A stretch of 55,159 bases of DNA. It comes from an uncultured Bacteroides sp. (GTDB taxonomy: Bacteria > Bacteroidota > Bacteroidia > Bacteroidales > Bacteroidaceae). A model generated the notes under the pieces. That model was given only the letters and a program-made list of their open reading frames with translations, was not told where the DNA came from and searched no databases. The position numbers and the translations under genes are program-made. The stretch's first letter is position 1, and the number at the start of each line of letters is the position of its first letter. Location of the stretch: NCBI GenBank assembly GCA_944320295.1, contig CALUGY010000020.1:1-55159 (forward strand), given 5' to 3'. Shown piece by piece: positions 53,271 to 55,159 of this stretch.

Positions 53271-55157
53271 CTATCTTATAGGGTAGAAGTCATAAAAAAC
53301 GACATTACTTTTCTTTGTGGAAACACATAAGAATAGTGCATTATTAATTTGATAACCATCTTTCCTTTTATTTTCTGTTGGTATCTTTACTTTTTTTGTG
53401 TTGAAATATTTGCTTATCAAAGTCGCTTTTGGTGTAATTCCTATTCCTAATTCTTTAAAAAATGATTTGAGTTGCTGCTTTATTTCTTTGAATAAATACT
53501 TGTGCCCAGCGATAAACGTTTCCTTTAATTTTTCTTTTAACGCCTTTTGAGTTTCTGGCAGTTTGAAATGCACCCAATCGCTAACTTTCTTCTCATCATA
53601 TCCAAGCCTTTCAACTTCTTTATCACCCAATAAATTATATGCAAGTGGCACGATATCATTCTGCAATAAGACATCTTCTGGCAATTCAGATTTTATGACG
53701 GGGGGGTGTTTTCTGCTGTCTGAATATGTTCTATAGAGTATTTCAAAACGGCTTCTACCCATTCCCCAATATACATTTTGGTATATGTTTTTGATTTTTT
53801 CATCTGCATTTTTTACATCATAACCCTTATTTAGATAGGCATCCCTTAATAAAATTCCATTGGCATACACGTTGTCTATTGCCTCAAACTTGTATTCTGC
53901 ATGGGCTTTTTTCATTTCATCAATTTCCAGCATTTGATTTTCAATATTATAAGAGGCAAATTCTTCTGGGTTATTCTCCTTTATCCTTTCGATTATTGCC
54001 CCTCTCGATTCCAAAGATGAATTATTAAAAATTTCAACTATTTTTTGGGCTGAAACAAGTCTTTCATGCAGCTTTGCTTCATGCTCTGCTTTGCTTTCGC
54101 ACATAATCCCCGTATTGTAAATATGAAGGATTATGTTTTTAAATGGATTTTCTTTTGTCCTTATTCTTCCTGCAATTTGTGTTATGTCGGTAGCTATGTC
54201 CAATAACGAACTTTTGGCATTGCCGTCACTTACAATGATTGCAAGACCTGCATCTGAATAAAAGTCAGCTCCATAAAAAGTAGTTTTTGTGCAGAATGTA
54301 AATATTTTATTCTTTTCTTGGACTTTTCCAACAGGCAAGCCTTTTAATTTCAATTTATTAATCTCATTATCCGCGCATATGACTGTTACATCATCCGATG
54401 TCAATCCTGTAGATTCTATAATATTGCTTATTGCAGATACCGAATTGACAAAAAAGAAATATTCCTTGACTATATGGCCGTCCAATTCAAATGGATGCCC
54501 CATTTTATGGTTTTTAATGATGTTGGCAGCCAAAGAAAATGGATGGTCGCATTTCATTCTGAATGGCCTTATTCTGACGCTATCTCCCCAATCTATTTCA
54601 TATTCAGGCAATTGCAAAAGCTCTTTCGGCCTCCATTTATAGGGAATAGGAGTTGCCGACAAATAAGTTACATTGGGAATATCTTTTAACTCGTTGAGCA
54701 AGTTTCTAATGGCTGTATTTCTATAAACATAAGCATCCAACAACTCTTGATACTCATCCACCACTATTTTACATTCGATTCCTTTTTGTTTTGTCAAAGA
54801 AAAAACTCTTGGGAACGAATCGTAAGTTGCCATTATTTTAATGGGTTGTTTGCCAAAACATTCATCAACATAATCTTCAATATGCTGCTGTCCTACACCT
54901 TTCTGCACGCCCAACAATTTGTATGAGCACCTTTCATTTGGATATTGGGAAACCTTATTGATTATCAGGAATCTCGTGGGACAAGCGATAATCACATCTT
55001 CCCCATTTTCAAGCACTACAGTCGTTGCACCACAACCTGTTTCTTTCTTGTTTAGGATGCCCGCAGGCAATGTGTCCATAAACTCACTGAGATAAGCCGC
55101 TCCAGTAGGTGCGGCAATCACGGTCTTACTGTCTATCTCACTAACTGAAAGACCTCT
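53271..55157 (-). CDS. SF2 DEAD-like helicase family protein, 5' end outside window
   Basis: At least 629 residues; a GTG at 55121 is a possible start, but the frame stays open to the window edge (RGLSVSEIDSKTV precedes it in frame), so I treat the gene as partial. SF2 motifs: motif I region KKETGCGATTVV, motif II VVDEYQEL, motif III YLSATPIP, and motif VI-like TQIAGRIRT. The P-loop lysine is missing: TGCGATT stands where GxGKT/S is expected. I recall the same TGCGATT form in other Bacteroidota phage and plasmid helicase-like proteins, so it is probably a family trait. It likely serves replication of the element. Confidence 0.8.
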   Translation of the reverse strand, partial: RGLSVSEIDSKTVIAAPTGAAYLSEFMDTLPAGILNKKETGCGATTVVLENGEDVIIACPTRFLIINKVSQYPNERCSYKLLGVQKGVGQQHIEDYVDECFGKQPIKIMATYDSFPRVFSLTKQKGIECKIVVDEYQELLDAYVYRNTAIRNLLNELKDIPNVTYLSATPIPYKWRPKELLQLPEYEIDWGDSVRIRPFRMKCDHPFSLAANIIKNHKMGHPFELDGHIVKEYFFFVNSVSAISNIIESTGLTSDDVTVICADNEINKLKLKGLPVGKVQEKNKIFTFCTKTTFYGADFYSDAGLAIIVSDGNAKSSLLDIATDITQIAGRIRTKENPFKNIILHIYNTGIMCESKAEHEAKLHERLVSAQKIVEIFNNSSLESRGAIIERIKENNPEEFASYNIENQMLEIDEMKKAHAEYKFEAIDNVYANGILLRDAYLNKGYDVKNADEKIKNIYQNVYWGMGRSRFEILYRTYSDSRKHPPVIKSELPEDVLLQNDIVPLAYNLLGDKEVERLGYDEKKVSDWVHFKLPETQKALKEKLKETFIAGHKYLFKEIKQQLKSFFKELGIGITPKATLISKYFNTKKVKIPTENKRKDGYQINNALFLCVSTKKSNVVFYDFYPIR

Positions 55158-55159
55158 AA

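Larger units (their letters stand above)
44363..55159. mobile_element. AT-rich integrated element at tRNA-Arg(CCG), left end (right end outside window)
   Basis: The boundary is set by the tRNA 3' fragment. To the right, base composition changes abruptly from GC-rich to clearly AT-rich and stays so. All gene calls are on the minus strand. Content is that of Bacteroidales integrative elements: DUF3127, DUF3871, a RecA-fold ATPase and an SF2 helicase-like protein, plus cargo. No integrase, relaxase, transfer or phage structural gene is visible, so I cannot say whether it is conjugative, mobilizable or a prophage remnant. None of the 22-bp arrays of the core occurs in it. Confidence 0.8.

Overview
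The window looks like a chromosomal segment of a GC-rich member of the Bacteroidales (Bacteroidota), joined at its right end to an AT-rich integrated element. The taxonomic evidence is the gene content: a Nuo complex I operon of the A-B-CD-H-I-J-K-L-M-N type without nuoEFG, a MurF-alanine racemase fusion, GSCFA and DUF1573 proteins, a TonB-dependent receptor with a carboxypeptidase-like N-terminal domain, and several TAnnTTTG promoter elements of the Bacteroidota kind. I cannot name the genus from sequence alone.

Core chromosome (1 to about 44,360). From left to right: the C-terminal part of an alpha-2-macroglobulin-like protein; a DUF1573 protein; the GTPase MeaB followed by an ABC-type ATPase and a DUF4435/TOPRIM-like protein (a PARIS-like pair); a membrane-anchored Ser/Thr kinase followed by an MscS channel; on the minus strand a TonB-dependent receptor with a beta-helix lipoprotein; the ten-gene nuo operon; trkA and dxs; then plus-strand GSCFA and murF-alr; a minus-strand Ala/Glu-rich lipoprotein and a GH172 enzyme; a five-gene TolC/HlyD/ABC export operon; a YhcH-family protein and the glycogen branching enzyme GlgB.

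Dispersed arrays. Seven intergenic gaps of the core carry the same element: four 22-bp units, each with an imperfect dyad centred on ACRYGT, in exact 22-bp register. An eighth array, between nuoL and nuoK, has the same four-by-22 layout but an unrelated sequence (centred on CTRTAG). I know of no named family that fits, and I consider these the most novel signal in the core.

Integrated element (44,363 to beyond 55,159). Its left edge is a displaced 3' half of a tRNA-Arg(CCG) gene, with the original terminator beside glgB. To the right the base composition drops sharply and all recognisable genes lie on the minus strand. Replication or recombination-type genes (an SF2 helicase-like protein cut by the window edge, a RecA-fold ATPase, a DUF3871 protein, a DUF3127 protein) surround a six-gene cargo operon of unknown function: a small soluble protein, a membrane-anchored TerB-like protein with a C-terminal beta-rich domain, three small membrane proteins, and a stand-alone copy of that C-terminal domain. 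There are also two secreted proteins (one with an in-frame TGA), long inverted repeats, and an 0.8-kb non-coding stretch rich in dyads. The integrase and the far attachment site are not in the window.
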